Source of the DNA: a virus
Reading direction: 5' to 3' (one strand)
Virus record (IMG/VR): IMGVR_UViG_3300027736_000099
Span: 1-38,929 of that record
Length of the DNA: 38,929 bases
Below the pieces are notes generated by a model. It had not been told where the DNA came from and did no database searches. It saw nothing but the letters and a program-made list of their open reading frames with translations. The translations under genes were made by a program, and so were the position numbers. This document shows, in pieces, positions 13,005 to 19,116 of the stretch. How positions within the stretch are numbered: position 1 is the first letter of the stretch; each line of letters opens with the position of its first letter.

Positions 13005-13292
13005 TCAGGCCAGCACGGGGGCCTTCACAGCCTTCACACGAATGGTGGTGACAAGCTCGCCGGTCTTGGTGCAGGCAGCGATCTGCTCGGCAGTCAGCAG
13101 CTTCTTGGCGGCAGTGGCGTCAAAGCGGACGGGCTCGGAGAGAGTGACGGTGACAATGCTGCGCTCGCCTACGATTTCGTCCATGCCGGTGGCCTTGATC
13201 TCGGCCTTCACTTCGTCCAGCAGGCGGGTCAGGCCATCGATTTCGGCCTTGATGGAGGCGTAACGGTCAGCGAGGGTGTTGAGGTTGTTCAT
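13005..13292 (-). CDS. Small phage early protein (coiled-coil plus beta tail)
   Basis: 95 residues starting MNNLNTLADRYASIKAEIDG, a helical hairpin up to about residue 36 (LTRLLDEVKAEIKATGMDEI). The rest is VGERSIVTVTLSEPVRFDAT, then AAKKLLTAEQIAACTKTGE and a strand. This plan, a helix followed by a G-ER..V.V and D...AKKLL segment, is recurrent among small phage proteins near recombination genes; function not established. The ATG at 13292 has an AGGAGCAAGACC site. It is expressed from copy B of the promoter-hairpin module. Confidence 0.7.
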   Translation of the reverse strand: MNNLNTLADRYASIKAEIDGLTRLLDEVKAEIKATGMDEIVGERSIVTVTLSEPVRFDATAAKKLLTAEQIAACTKTGELVTTIRVKAVKAPVLA

Positions 13293-13311
13293 GGTCTTGC
13301 TCCTGTTTGTC

Positions 13312-13385
13312 TGGGGTAATCCAACCCCATGAACAGACATTACTCCCGAATCGCAGGACATGTCAACTCTGCATGTTCCCGCGAT
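13312..13385 (-). promoter_or_regulatory. Promoter-hairpin module, copy B
   Basis: Same elements as copy A: TTGACA (13361-13366 on the minus strand) inside an inverted repeat, ATCGCAGGACATG (13350-13362) against CATGTTCCCGCGAT (13372-13385). The nine-base loop is identical to that of copy A. The leader hairpin TGGGGT/ACCCCA (13312-13317 with 13324-13329) has the same loop AATCCA. The second base pair outside CATG changes from G-C in copy A to A-T here, so pairing is kept. A -10-like AGTAAT follows at 16 bases. Confidence 0.55.
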
Positions 13386-13389
13386 CCAA

Positions 13390-13420
13390 ATTATTTTAGC
13401 CTGTGGATAACTTTATTTGG
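13390..13420. promoter_or_regulatory. Perfect DnaA box in an AT-rich gap
   Basis: TTATCCACA on the minus strand at 13402-13410 is an exact match to the strong DnaA box consensus TTATNCACA. It is flanked by AT-rich sequence (AATTATTTTAG and CTTTATTTGG). It lies between the GapR-like gene's stop and promoter module B. The phage encodes a DnaA domain IV-like protein at 9570-10109 that could bind it. Confidence 0.55.
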
Positions 13421-13691
13421 CCCCGCTGCCCAAAGGTGTGTCTTCCCATCGATTGATGGCGCGCATGTACACGTCCACCATGCTCTCGCGGGCCTCCCGC
13501 TTGCTGGGGTCTTCTTTGCGAATCTTGATAATTTCTTTTAGGGCGGCGGCATCGTAGCCACGGCCCTTGGTCTCCTTGTAAATGTCGCTGATGTCGCTTG
13601 CGATCTGCTTCTTTTCGTCTTCTAGCCGCTCAATTCGGTCGATGATGCTCGACAGATCTTTTGCTGCATTGTCCCCGATGATGTCGCTCAT
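13413..13691 (-). CDS. GapR-family nucleoid protein (DUF2312)
   Basis: 92 residues: SIIDRIERLEDEKKQIASDI, then SDIYKETKGRGYDAAALKEI and IKIRKEDPSKREARESMVDV. This is the GapR (DUF2312) signature: long N-terminal helix with IERLE-EKK, then G-GYD..ALKEIIK.RK. In Caulobacter, GapR clamps around overtwisted, AT-rich DNA ahead of replication forks and supports topoisomerases. Here it would coat or relieve phage DNA during replication, or compete with the host protein. The ATG lies four bases after the rusA stop, with AGGGGA upstream. Length is typical of the family. Confidence 0.9.
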   Translation of the reverse strand: MSDIIGDNAAKDLSSIIDRIERLEDEKKQIASDISDIYKETKGRGYDAAALKEIIKIRKEDPSKREARESMVDVYMRAINRWEDTPLGSGAK

Positions 13692-13695
13692 TTGC

Positions 13696-14046
13696 TTAGT
13701 CCCCTAAGTTTTCGAGGATGATCGTACAAGGAGCGCCGTCCTCGACCCAACGCGCCTCAATCCAACGGCAATGCCGGTCATTCGCGATCACCCCTGCGCC
13801 AGCTAAGGCATCAAGGGTGGCCTTCAACAGGTTGTCCAAATCCCGGTGCCGCTTGTCTGGCGGGACCACCAGCATCGTAAACTTGAACGGCCCCTTGATC
13901 CTATCGGCTCTACATTGAGCAGCGATGGCCCAACAGGCTGCTTCTTTCCACTTGGTGTACTCTGGCGACCTGTAGACACCGCCGCCCTTAGTGGCCCTCC
14001 ACAGGCGGTTCATGCTCGGCGGGAACGGTATCTCGATCCGTAGCAT
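13696..14046 (-). CDS. rusA: RusA-family Holliday junction resolvase
   Basis: 116 residues, normal for RusA (120 in E. coli). It starts with EIPFPPSMNRLWRATKGG, the conserved PPS.N...R region. The catalytic core is PDKRHRDLDNLLKATLDALA followed by GAGVIANDRH: acidic residues D69, D71 and D90 with K75, matching the D70, D72, D91 and K76 of RusA. It resolves four-way junctions formed during recombination-dependent replication, producing DNA fit for packaging. The ATG has AAGGATCGGCA upstream. It overlaps the preceding HTH gene by 59 bases in a different frame. Confidence 0.95.
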   Translation of the reverse strand: MLRIEIPFPPSMNRLWRATKGGGVYRSPEYTKWKEAACWAIAAQCRADRIKGPFKFTMLVVPPDKRHRDLDNLLKATLDALAGAGVIANDRHCRWIEARWVEDGAPCTIILENLGD

Positions 14047-14209
14047 TGCCGATCCTTTTTGCCTCTAAAGCGAACCGCAGGAGACGGTAGGCCTCATGCT
14101 CGCGGATTCCGTAATGGTCAGCTATGTCCACGGTGTCCACGCCACGCAAGAAGAGCTTCAGCACCTCCATAGGCGTCGTCGTTATCCGAGGCGGGTCAGA
14201 TACCGTCAT
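13988..14209 (-). CDS. Small helix-turn-helix protein
   Basis: 73 residues. VDTVDIADHYGIREHEAYRL then LRFALEAKR resembles a helix-turn-helix (IADHYGIREHEAYRLL). The start at 14209 overlaps the repressor gene by 14 bases, and the end overlaps rusA by 59 bases, a long overlap for this genome. It could be a second early regulator, as expected next to a Cro/CI-like gene. Family not certain. Confidence 0.6.
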   Translation of the reverse strand: MTVSDPPRITTTPMEVLKLFLRGVDTVDIADHYGIREHEAYRLLRFALEAKRIGNATDRDTVPAEHEPPVEGH

Positions 14210-14393
14210 AGATATCAGGCCTTAACACGGCAGGCGAAAGCCCGGTGAACTGGGACAAACGCCGCACATACTTAAGCGGCACATGCCTCCATTTGGAGAC
14301 GGCTTGGCGTGTGACGCCTAGCTCCTTCGCAAGCTTGGTCTGGCTGCCGTAGGCGCGAAATACGTCGAGGACGATGGGATCACACTGTTTCAT
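14196..14393 (-). CDS. YdaS/Cro-like repressor, probably from a leaderless transcript
   Basis: 65 residues. The helix-turn-helix FRAYGSQTKLAKELGVTRQA plus VSKWRHVPLKYVRRLSQFTG and the ending LSPAVLRPDIYDGI match YdaS/Cro-type phage regulators (the LRPDIY end is typical). It probably represses one of the divergent promoters at 14.4 kb. The ATG at 14393 has no ribosome site. A good promoter, TTGACT-17-TATTTT, puts transcription initiation almost on the ATG, so it should be leaderless, like lambda cI from PRM. It is the first gene of the leftward transcript. Confidence 0.75.
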   Translation of the reverse strand: MKQCDPIVLDVFRAYGSQTKLAKELGVTRQAVSKWRHVPLKYVRRLSQFTGLSPAVLRPDIYDGI

Positions 14394-14492
14394 GTTGTGT
14401 AAAATAAACGAGCCTGTGGGTACAGTCAACCACTCGCTTGACCTATGTCCCCAAATCATTGTACCCATAATTTGTCATCGGATGAGGACAAC
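14394..14492. promoter_or_regulatory. Divergent control region of the two early transcripts
   Basis: Leftward: TTGACT (14424-14429) and TATTTT (14401-14406) with a 17-base spacer, ending at the repressor ATG. Rightward: CATAAT at 14466-14471 is a good -10, but the nearest TTGACC (14438-14443) is 22 bases away. Inverted half-sites GGGTACA (14418-14424) and TGTACCC (14460-14466) are 42 bases apart centre to centre, four helical turns, one at each promoter. A second dyad GTCAA/TTGAC lies at 14425-14442. These are candidate operators for the repressor. Confidence 0.55.
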
Positions 14493-14981
14493 ATGAAACC
14501 AAATATTGAACAGCTTAAGATACAGATCAGCTTGCTACTAGATCGGCACCCTGAACTGGTGGATGATGTCGATCTACGGGCCGACATGCTTGAAGGCAGC
14601 ACCGATCTCTATGCCATCATGGAGCGTTTGCTGAACGAAGAGCGCGAAGCCAATGAGCTTATCGCTGTGGTAGGCAACCGCATCGAAAACTTGTCTGCCC
14701 GGCGCGCTATGTTTCGCTTAAGGCAGACCTCCCTGCGCGCAGTCATGCAAGCAATTCTTGATCGTGCGGAGCTACGCAAGATTGCGTTGCCAGAGGCAAC
14801 CATCAGCATCACACGCCGAGGGCCTGCGGTGCAGATCATTGACGAGACGCTTGTTCCTGACGCTCTCTGTCGATTTAAGCGCGAGGTTTCTAAAACAGCA
14901 GTCAAAGAAGCAATCAACGCTGGTGAAGAGGTGCCCGGAGCGGTCCTCGATAATGGCAGCGAAACCTTGAGGATCGGCTAA
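14493..14981 (+). CDS. Gp157-like siphovirus family protein
   Basis: 162 residues. It is helical in the first 90 (NIEQLKIQISLLLDRHPELV; REANELIAVVGNRIENLSAR), then RAVMQAILDRAELRKIALPE followed by ATISITRRGPAVQIIDETLV. This is the plan of Gp157-type proteins, which in Streptococcus thermophilus phages were linked to resistance against phage infection, and which commonly sit next to single-strand annealing proteins. It is the first gene of the rightward operon, with GAGGACAAC before the ATG. The stop shares bases with the Rad52-like gene start (TAATG). Confidence 0.8.
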   Translation: MKPNIEQLKIQISLLLDRHPELVDDVDLRADMLEGSTDLYAIMERLLNEEREANELIAVVGNRIENLSARRAMFRLRQTSLRAVMQAILDRAELRKIALPEATISITRRGPAVQIIDETLVPDALCRFKREVSKTAVKEAINAGEEVPGAVLDNGSETLRIG

Positions 14982-15637
14982 TGTTTTCGACTCAAATAAA
15001 CGGTGCGCTATCAGCGCCATTAGATCGTGCGTTCGTGAAAGAGCGCGAGCAGTCGGGTAGACGGTTCTCCTACATCGAGGGATGGCATGCAATCGCTGAA
15101 GCAAACCGCATCTTCGGCTTTGATGGCTGGCACCGAGAGACTGTCGAGGTTCGCCTTGTCAACGAAAGACCACGCAAGATCGGTCGTGATGGTCGTGAAG
15201 GGTGGGCTGTTAGTTACATCGTGCGTGTTCGCATTATTGTTATGGATACTATACGCGATGGTATGGGAAGCGGGCATGGCATTGATGTCGATCTCGGCCT
15301 CGCGCATGAGTCAGCTATTAAAGAAGCTGAGACTGACGCGATGAAGCGGGCGCTGATGACCTTCGGGAATCCATTCGGGCTCGCGCTCTACGACAAGGAA
15401 CAGCGTCAGGTTGTTGAGGCCCAGCCCGAAAAGCTTCAGCCTACAGACCTGAACGCTATGATTGAAGAGGTCTTACGCATGAAGACCACTACCGCCCTGC
15501 GCAAGTGGTGGAAGCAGACCGCCGACTTCCGCAACAGCGTTGGCCTTGTGGATGGCACTGAGGAATATCAGTTGCTCTACACCACCTTTGTAACTCACGG
15601 GAAAAAACTTGCAGCAGGAGAAACCGTCAATGGCTAA
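14981..15637 (+). CDS. Rad52-type single-strand annealing protein
   Basis: 218 residues. The core YIEGWHAIAEANRIFGFDGW is followed by a GREGWAVSYIVRVRI strand, then GLAHESAIKEAETDAMKRAL and MTFGNPFGLALYDK. This order matches the N-terminal annealing domain of Rad52/Rad22-type phage recombinases (Sak-like group). It would anneal complementary single strands and promote homologous recombination and concatemer formation. The C-terminal 70 residues are helical and less conserved. It is coupled to Gp157 upstream and to the SSB-like gene downstream, as in other phage recombination operons. Confidence 0.88.
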   Translation: MFSTQINGALSAPLDRAFVKEREQSGRRFSYIEGWHAIAEANRIFGFDGWHRETVEVRLVNERPRKIGRDGREGWAVSYIVRVRIIVMDTIRDGMGSGHGIDVDLGLAHESAIKEAETDAMKRALMTFGNPFGLALYDKEQRQVVEAQPEKLQPTDLNAMIEEVLRMKTTTALRKWWKQTADFRNSVGLVDGTEEYQLLYTTFVTHGKKLAAGETVNG

Positions 15638-15917
15638 TCGTTATGATGCACTCACAGTTAGCAAATATGTTGATCGCAATGGTGATGAGAAAAGCTTCTT
15701 TACCAAGATCGGCACGATGTTTCAAAGCAAGAGCGGCGATACATACAGCTTGGAACTTATTGCGCTTCCTATCCCAGATAAGGAAGGCAAGGTTCGCTTG
15801 TTCCTCAAACAACCGGAGCAGCGCGAGGGTGCGCAACAGGTCTCGCGTAGCACATCTCGTCCTGCGGCTCGTCCGCAAGCGTCTGAGGACGATGTAAACG
15901 ATTCAATTCCGTTCTGA
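15630..15917 (+). CDS. SSB-like protein with an SSB-type C-terminal peptide
   Basis: 95 residues. MANRYDALTVSKYVDRNGDE then KSFFTKIGTMFQSKSGDTYS and LELIALPIPDKEGKVRLFLK suggest a small beta-barrel. A serine-, arginine- and proline-rich linker follows, and the end is an acidic tip DDVNDSIPF. That tip resembles the DDDIPF peptide by which bacterial SSB binds partner proteins. So this is a candidate single-stranded DNA-binding protein of a non-standard kind. The ATG at 15630 follows AGGAG and overlaps the Rad52 gene; a frame opening 21 bases earlier is weaker. Confidence 0.7.
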   Translation: MANRYDALTVSKYVDRNGDEKSFFTKIGTMFQSKSGDTYSLELIALPIPDKEGKVRLFLKQPEQREGAQQVSRSTSRPAARPQASEDDVNDSIPF

Positions 15918-16426
15918 TGGATATTCTCACTCCTAGGGGGCAGGAGTCGAGGAAGTGGGAGGACCGGGCCGTTGAGATCTGGTCCTCCCATTACCCCAAT
16001 ATAATATATGCCTCTACCGATAAAGACACGCCATGCGTTGTTGATGCGGTTCTTGTGAAAAACGGGAACGTCATCGGTGTTGCAGAGCAAAAATCAAGAC
16101 CGGGCATCTCGTTCATAGACTTCATCGTGACCTATGAAAAACGCTGGTTGGTCACACAGAAGAAACTAGACGACGCTTCAGGGGTTGCCCGATCTTTGCA
16201 AACAGGACTTGTTGGGTTTCTCTACTTCCCATCAGCAGATGTGCTTCTAGTGAAGACCCTGTTTGCGCATGGCAAAGGATGGGTTGCCGATATCAGGACA
16301 GAACAGACCAGAACACAAGCAACTATCAATGGTGGAAGCGCCCTTCGCTACAACGCATACATCGACATGACCGGGGCGCTCATATTGCGGGGAGATGAAC
16401 ATGGACCAAGACAGACCCTTGAGTGA
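15917..16426 (+). CDS. Predicted PD-(D/E)XK-type nuclease
   Basis: 169 residues. CVVDAVLVKNGNVIGVAEQK carries D43 and E57-x-K59, spaced as in the PD-(D/E)XK nuclease core, after an N-terminal helix (SRKWEDRAVEIWSSH) that could supply the leading acidic residue. Later LVTQKKLDDASGVARSLQTG and a beta strand complete a restriction-endonuclease-like fold. It starts with a TGATG overlap with the SSB-like gene. The position after Rad52 and SSB suggests an exonuclease partner for end processing. A perfect 10-base inverted repeat lies inside its 5' end (15956-15990). The family call is from motif reading only. Confidence 0.6.
   Translation: MDILTPRGQESRKWEDRAVEIWSSHYPNIIYASTDKDTPCVVDAVLVKNGNVIGVAEQKSRPGISFIDFIVTYEKRWLVTQKKLDDASGVARSLQTGLVGFLYFPSADVLLVKTLFAHGKGWVADIRTEQTRTQATINGGSALRYNAYIDMTGALILRGDEHGPRQTLE
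15956..15990. repeat. Perfect inverted repeat inside the nuclease gene
   Basis: TGGGAGGACC (15956-15965) and GGTCCTCCCA (15981-15990) are perfectly complementary with a 15-base loop. It falls at codons 14-25 of the nuclease gene, followed by AT-rich sequence but no U-tract. It could slow ribosomes or polymerase, or be a protein-binding site. Confidence 0.55.
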
Positions 16427-16718
16427 ACAATTCAGGCTTATAGCGAAAAAATGGGTTGATGCGGATTCCGCAGCGAGCCTTTTAGAAGAAACAAAGAGCG
16501 CGATGCTGGCTCGCATGATGTCAGCATTTGGCGACATACCGGTGAACCGCGCGGAGCTTAACGTGAAGGCCTCAGAAGAGTGGTTAGATTTTATCACCAA
16601 GATGGTGAAGGCGCGGGAGCGAGCCGCGCTCTTGAAAGTGCAATTAGAATACATCCGCATGCGGTTCAACGAATGGCAGTCCCATGCAGCAAATCGTAGA
16701 GCGGAGATGAAACTATGA
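16401..16718 (+). CDS. Conserved helical phage protein of unknown function
   Basis: 105 residues starting MDQDRPLSEQFRLIAKKWVD, then ADSAASLLEETKSAMLARMM, VNRAELNVKASEEWLDFITK and LLKVQLEYIRMRFNEWQSHA. This all-helical pattern is common in phage recombination operons, but its role is not known. The ATG at 16401 has GGGGAG seven bases upstream; an ATG two codons earlier abuts that site and is less likely. The stop overlaps the next start as ATGA. Confidence 0.75.
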   Translation: MDQDRPLSEQFRLIAKKWVDADSAASLLEETKSAMLARMMSAFGDIPVNRAELNVKASEEWLDFITKMVKARERAALLKVQLEYIRMRFNEWQSHAANRRAEMKL

Positions 16719-16957
16719 CATTGCTATCCGATGATGAATGGGAGCAGCAGGCCGAGTTTCTAGCAGATGCAATCACCGATCTTATTGACGGCAAAGACAG
16801 CGACATGATCATCGAGGTTCTAGCCTGCATAGTAGCCGACATGCTTGCGCCATTTGAATCCAATGACGGCATTGCCTTAGTGTTAGCCTTTACAGGGCAG
16901 ATCCTTGAAAAGGCATACGGGTTAAGCGCCAAATTTACAAGCGGGCGCATACAATGA
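16715..16957 (+). CDS. Small acidic hypothetical protein
   Basis: 80 residues, acidic and helical: LLSDDEWEQQAEFLADAITD, then MIIEVLACIVADMLAPFESN and a basic end FTSGRIQ. There is no membrane helix, although the middle is hydrophobic. It is coupled on both sides by ATGA overlaps, which supports real translation. No family recognised. Confidence 0.6.
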   Translation: MTLLSDDEWEQQAEFLADAITDLIDGKDSDMIIEVLACIVADMLAPFESNDGIALVLAFTGQILEKAYGLSAKFTSGRIQ

Positions 16958-17301
16958 AGCGAGTCCGTATAACAGCAAAGATGCGGGCCGACATCTTTCT
17001 GTCCAAGGGAGGCATGTGCCACCTATGCAATATGAAAGTTGTGCCGGGAGCAGATTGGGATGTCAGTCATGAAATACCTCTTGAAGCCGGTGGGGCCGAC
17101 GATGCAAGCAATTGGCTGGTTGCTCATAGGAAGTGTCATAGGACTCACACTAGCACTGTGGATATCCCACTGATCGCCAAAGTTAAACGGATTCATCAAA
17201 AGCATGTAGGCGCAAAGAAATCTCGGTCGCCAATGCCGCTTGGCCGCAATTCTAAATTCAAACGCAAGATGGACGGCACCATTGTCAGGAGAGAACCGTG
17301 A
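16954..17301 (+). CDS. HNH endonuclease
   Basis: 115 residues. CHLCNMKVVPGADWDVSHEI, then PLEAGGADDASNWLVAHRKC and HRTHT give an HNH fold: zinc-binding pairs C22-x2-C25 and C61, the catalytic histidine in the SHE motif (H39), N53 and a metal-binding H58. HNH enzymes cut DNA. In an early recombination operon it might nick host or phage DNA, or act with packaging. It has a basic C-terminus (KKSRSPMPLGRNSKFKRKMD). It overlaps the previous gene as ATGA. It is free-standing with no intron signs. Confidence 0.9.
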   Translation: MKRVRITAKMRADIFLSKGGMCHLCNMKVVPGADWDVSHEIPLEAGGADDASNWLVAHRKCHRTHTSTVDIPLIAKVKRIHQKHVGAKKSRSPMPLGRNSKFKRKMDGTIVRREP

Positions 17302-17582
17302 ATGTTGTTTTTACGATAATCCTACCAAGATCGCTCAGACCTAAGTCTGTGCCTGCGCATGATGATGAAGGAAACATAATTCTACCATTCCAAAACATCT
17401 ATGCGTCGGTAGAAGTGGATTCACTAAAAAACCTTTTGAAACTGCTTCACGAAAACGACTTCATAGTAGCGCGTGAGTTCAATGCAAAAACGAAGTTTGA
17501 TGGCTCTCGCCTTTACGAGGATCGTGGCGAGGTCATTATCAACTGCCAAATGATTGGCAAAATTAAACCCTTCTTTGAGTGA
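17298..17582 (+). CDS. Small hypothetical protein with GTG start
   Basis: 94 residues, start GTG at 17298, which overlaps the HNH stop as GTGA and follows AGGAGAGAACC. The sequence is mixed: NVVFTIILPRSLRPKSVPAH, then SVEVDSLKNLLKLLHENDFI and a C-terminal VIINCQMIGKIKPFFE. It looks like a small alpha/beta protein; no family recognised. Confidence 0.6.
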   Translation: MNVVFTIILPRSLRPKSVPAHDDEGNIILPFQNIYASVEVDSLKNLLKLLHENDFIVAREFNAKTKFDGSRLYEDRGEVIINCQMIGKIKPFFE

Positions 17583-17593
17583 GGAGAACCCAC

Positions 17594-17959
17594 ATGGAAT
17601 ACCGCGAAATCATGCATGAAGCTGCCCGTGTCTTCAATGACCGCAACATAGGGTATGGAGATATGAAAGTAGGAATTGCGAACGCCGCCCAATTGGCGAC
17701 AATCATCACCGGCATTCATTTGACCCCACACGATGTCGCGCTTGTCCTGCATGCCGTTAAGCTCTCTCGGCTTAACACTGACCGCAGGAACCCGGACCAT
17801 TACATTGACGGAGTCAACTATTTAGCTTTTGCGGGTGAACTTATAGAGCCCGTGCCATTGGGTGGCAATGTTGATGCCGTGCTGAATGGCATTGACCAAG
17901 AGTTTGCTACGCTAGCGGATCAATTTGAAAACCAAACCGCAACGCCTCACCAAGGCTAA
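17594..17959 (+). CDS. DUF6378-like protein
   Basis: 121 residues: MEYREIMHEAARVFNDRNIG then YGDM, AQLATIITGIHLTPHDVALV and LHAVKLSRLNTDRRNPDHYI with DGVNYLAFAGEL. This matches DUF6378 of phages, which has REIL..A......R...YGD, LTPHDVAL, K..R and D.Y.D..GY. Its helical, nucleotide-pyrophosphatase-like layout has been noted, but no activity is established. The ATG at 17594 has GAGGAGAACCCAC; a GTG five codons earlier is an alternative. The C-terminal 30 residues are variable and acidic. Confidence 0.8.
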   Translation: MEYREIMHEAARVFNDRNIGYGDMKVGIANAAQLATIITGIHLTPHDVALVLHAVKLSRLNTDRRNPDHYIDGVNYLAFAGELIEPVPLGGNVDAVLNGIDQEFATLADQFENQTATPHQG

Positions 17960-17968
17960 GGAGCAGCT

Positions 17969-18190
17969 ATGGTTGGCGGTGCCCCCAGACAAGTTAGATC
18001 GAGCGGCATCCGCCTTGATGAACTGCGGTATAATTCATGCCGTTATATCATCAGCGAGGTTGCCGCCCTTTCAGTGAGATACTGTGGGCATAATCGCCAA
18101 CGAGGATCGTACTGCACCCTACATGCAGAACTCTGTTATTTGCCACCTAAATTAAAACAACATGTTGTTGCGAATTTGGAATCGGCATGA
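17969..18190 (+). CDS. GcrA C-terminal-like small protein
   Basis: 73 residues. NSCRYIISEVAALSVRYCGH followed by RGSYCTLHAELCYLPP resembles the C-terminal part of GcrA: C[KR]W..., F.FCG, YC..H...AY. GcrA is an alphaproteobacterial regulator that binds sigma70 and methylated GANTC sites. Only this region is present; the GcrA N-terminal helix-turn-helix is missing. The C, C, C and H residues could bind a metal, which is my inference. It is the last gene of the rightward operon, with AAGGAGCAGCT before the ATG. A phage mimic of the host regulator is possible. Confidence 0.6.
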   Translation: MVGGAPRQVRSSGIRLDELRYNSCRYIISEVAALSVRYCGHNRQRGSYCTLHAELCYLPPKLKQHVVANLESA

Positions 18191-18204
18191 GACACTAATC
18201 AAGT

Positions 18205-18325
18205 CAAGGAATGGTCCTTGGCTTACATGCGGCGATAGTTTTGCGTTAGGCGCTTGTAGGCCCAGTCCCGTGATTTGTCGAAACGCGCACTTGCCCCAGT
18301 CTGTTAATTTAGACTGGGGTTTTTT
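18205..18325 (+). terminator. Rho-independent terminator of the rightward operon
   Basis: CCCCAGTCT (18294-18302) pairs with AGACTGGGG (18311-18319) across an eight-base loop and is followed by six Ts. It ends the rightward early operon just before the convergent fibre gene stop at 18327. A smaller hairpin CAAGGA/TCCTTG sits in the same 3' untranslated stretch at 18205-18220. No gene was found in 18191-18293. Confidence 0.9.
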
Positions 18326-18326
18326 G

Positions 18327-18656
18327 TTAACTATGCCAAGGCAGTGGAGGCGTCACAGTGGGAGGGTTTACCTGATTGGCGATGTTGGTGGCAAGTCCGG
18401 CCTCTATGCTGGCAACCTGCTCCGCGCCCATAGACGTTTGAACCCACCCAACAACCTGATCCTGTGTCAGATCAGCGAAGGGCGTGTAGGGCGAGCCAGC
18501 CTCGTAGGTGACGCCCGCCGTGCCATAGGCGGTGGCGTTGTAGGTGCCGTCAGTGGCGTTAACGCGCCATGCGACGTTGAACACCACGTCAGTCTGGCCT
18601 TCGGAGGTGGGGTAGCAGTTCATCTGCTCGATGACCCAAGTGGTAGTGATGCTCAT
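18327..18656 (-). CDS. DUF7936-like phage tail-associated protein, copy 1
   Basis: 109 residues: MSITTTWVIEQMNCYPTSEG then QTDVVFNVAWRVNATDGTYN, SPYTPFADLTQDQVVGWVQT and ANQVNPPTVTPPLPWHS. This matches small proteins encoded near tail fibres of aquatic phages (DUF7936): beta-rich N-terminus, TPFADLT..QV.GWVQ and a NPP...PLPW end. Role unknown, presumably structural. A second copy of the same length is at 37141-37470 and is almost identical over most residues. It ends the leftward late region. Ribosome site GGGAAACCGTACA. Confidence 0.8.
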   Translation of the reverse strand: MSITTTWVIEQMNCYPTSEGQTDVVFNVAWRVNATDGTYNATAYGTAGVTYEAGSPYTPFADLTQDQVVGWVQTSMGAEQVASIEAGLATNIANQVNPPTVTPPLPWHS

Positions 18657-19116
18657 TGTACGGTTTCCCTTAAACTGAAGTTATGGTTTGCCACGCAGAC
18701 CCACTGTACACGCACAGCTTGGCAAGCGTTGTGTCGAAGACAACCAATCCCGCCGCTGGCGACGATACGGCGTTCTTCTGAGTTGTCGTCATGTTCGGGA
18801 AACGAACACCTTTTGTCGTTGATTGCGCATCTAGAATTGCGCTGGCGTTTGGCGTAGCGGTGCCAATCCCCACGTTGCCGCTGGAGTCGATGCGCATACG
18901 TTCGGTGTTTGAGGTGGCAAACTTCAGGTTTGCAGACTCCTGCATCCAAACAATAGCATCATTTGAGCTATCAACGCCGACAAGCATCCCATCGCCAGCA
19001 GCAGTGCCGGTGCTGCCATTGGTTATTTGGAAGTAGTTGGCGGTGCTGGCGGGGGTGACATTAAGTTGTAAACGCCAGTTTGGCGAACTCGTCCCAATCC
19101 CCACGTTGCCGGTGGG
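18338..19116. repeat. Long direct repeat, copy 1 (partner at 37152-37924)
   Basis: About 780 bases covering the DUF7936-like gene, the spacer and most of the fibre C-terminal region are repeated, in the same orientation, at 37152-37924. Similarity by eye is about 90% or higher, including the non-coding spacer, with one 3-base indel. The gene order inside the repeat is kept. Confidence 0.85.

Noticed and set aside
12509-13051. 180-codon plus-strand open frame in the early region
   Set aside because: Antisense to three small genes with good ribosome sites, and it passes through the promoter-hairpin module.
18191-18293. Possible tRNA or attachment site before the terminator
   Set aside because: No clover-leaf arms or T-loop GGTTCGA-type sequence found; only a small hairpin and the terminator.
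18162-18857. 231-codon plus-strand open frame across the operon end and the fibre genes
   Set aside because: It runs through the strong terminator and is antisense to two well-supported minus-strand genes; the translation has no recognisable domain.
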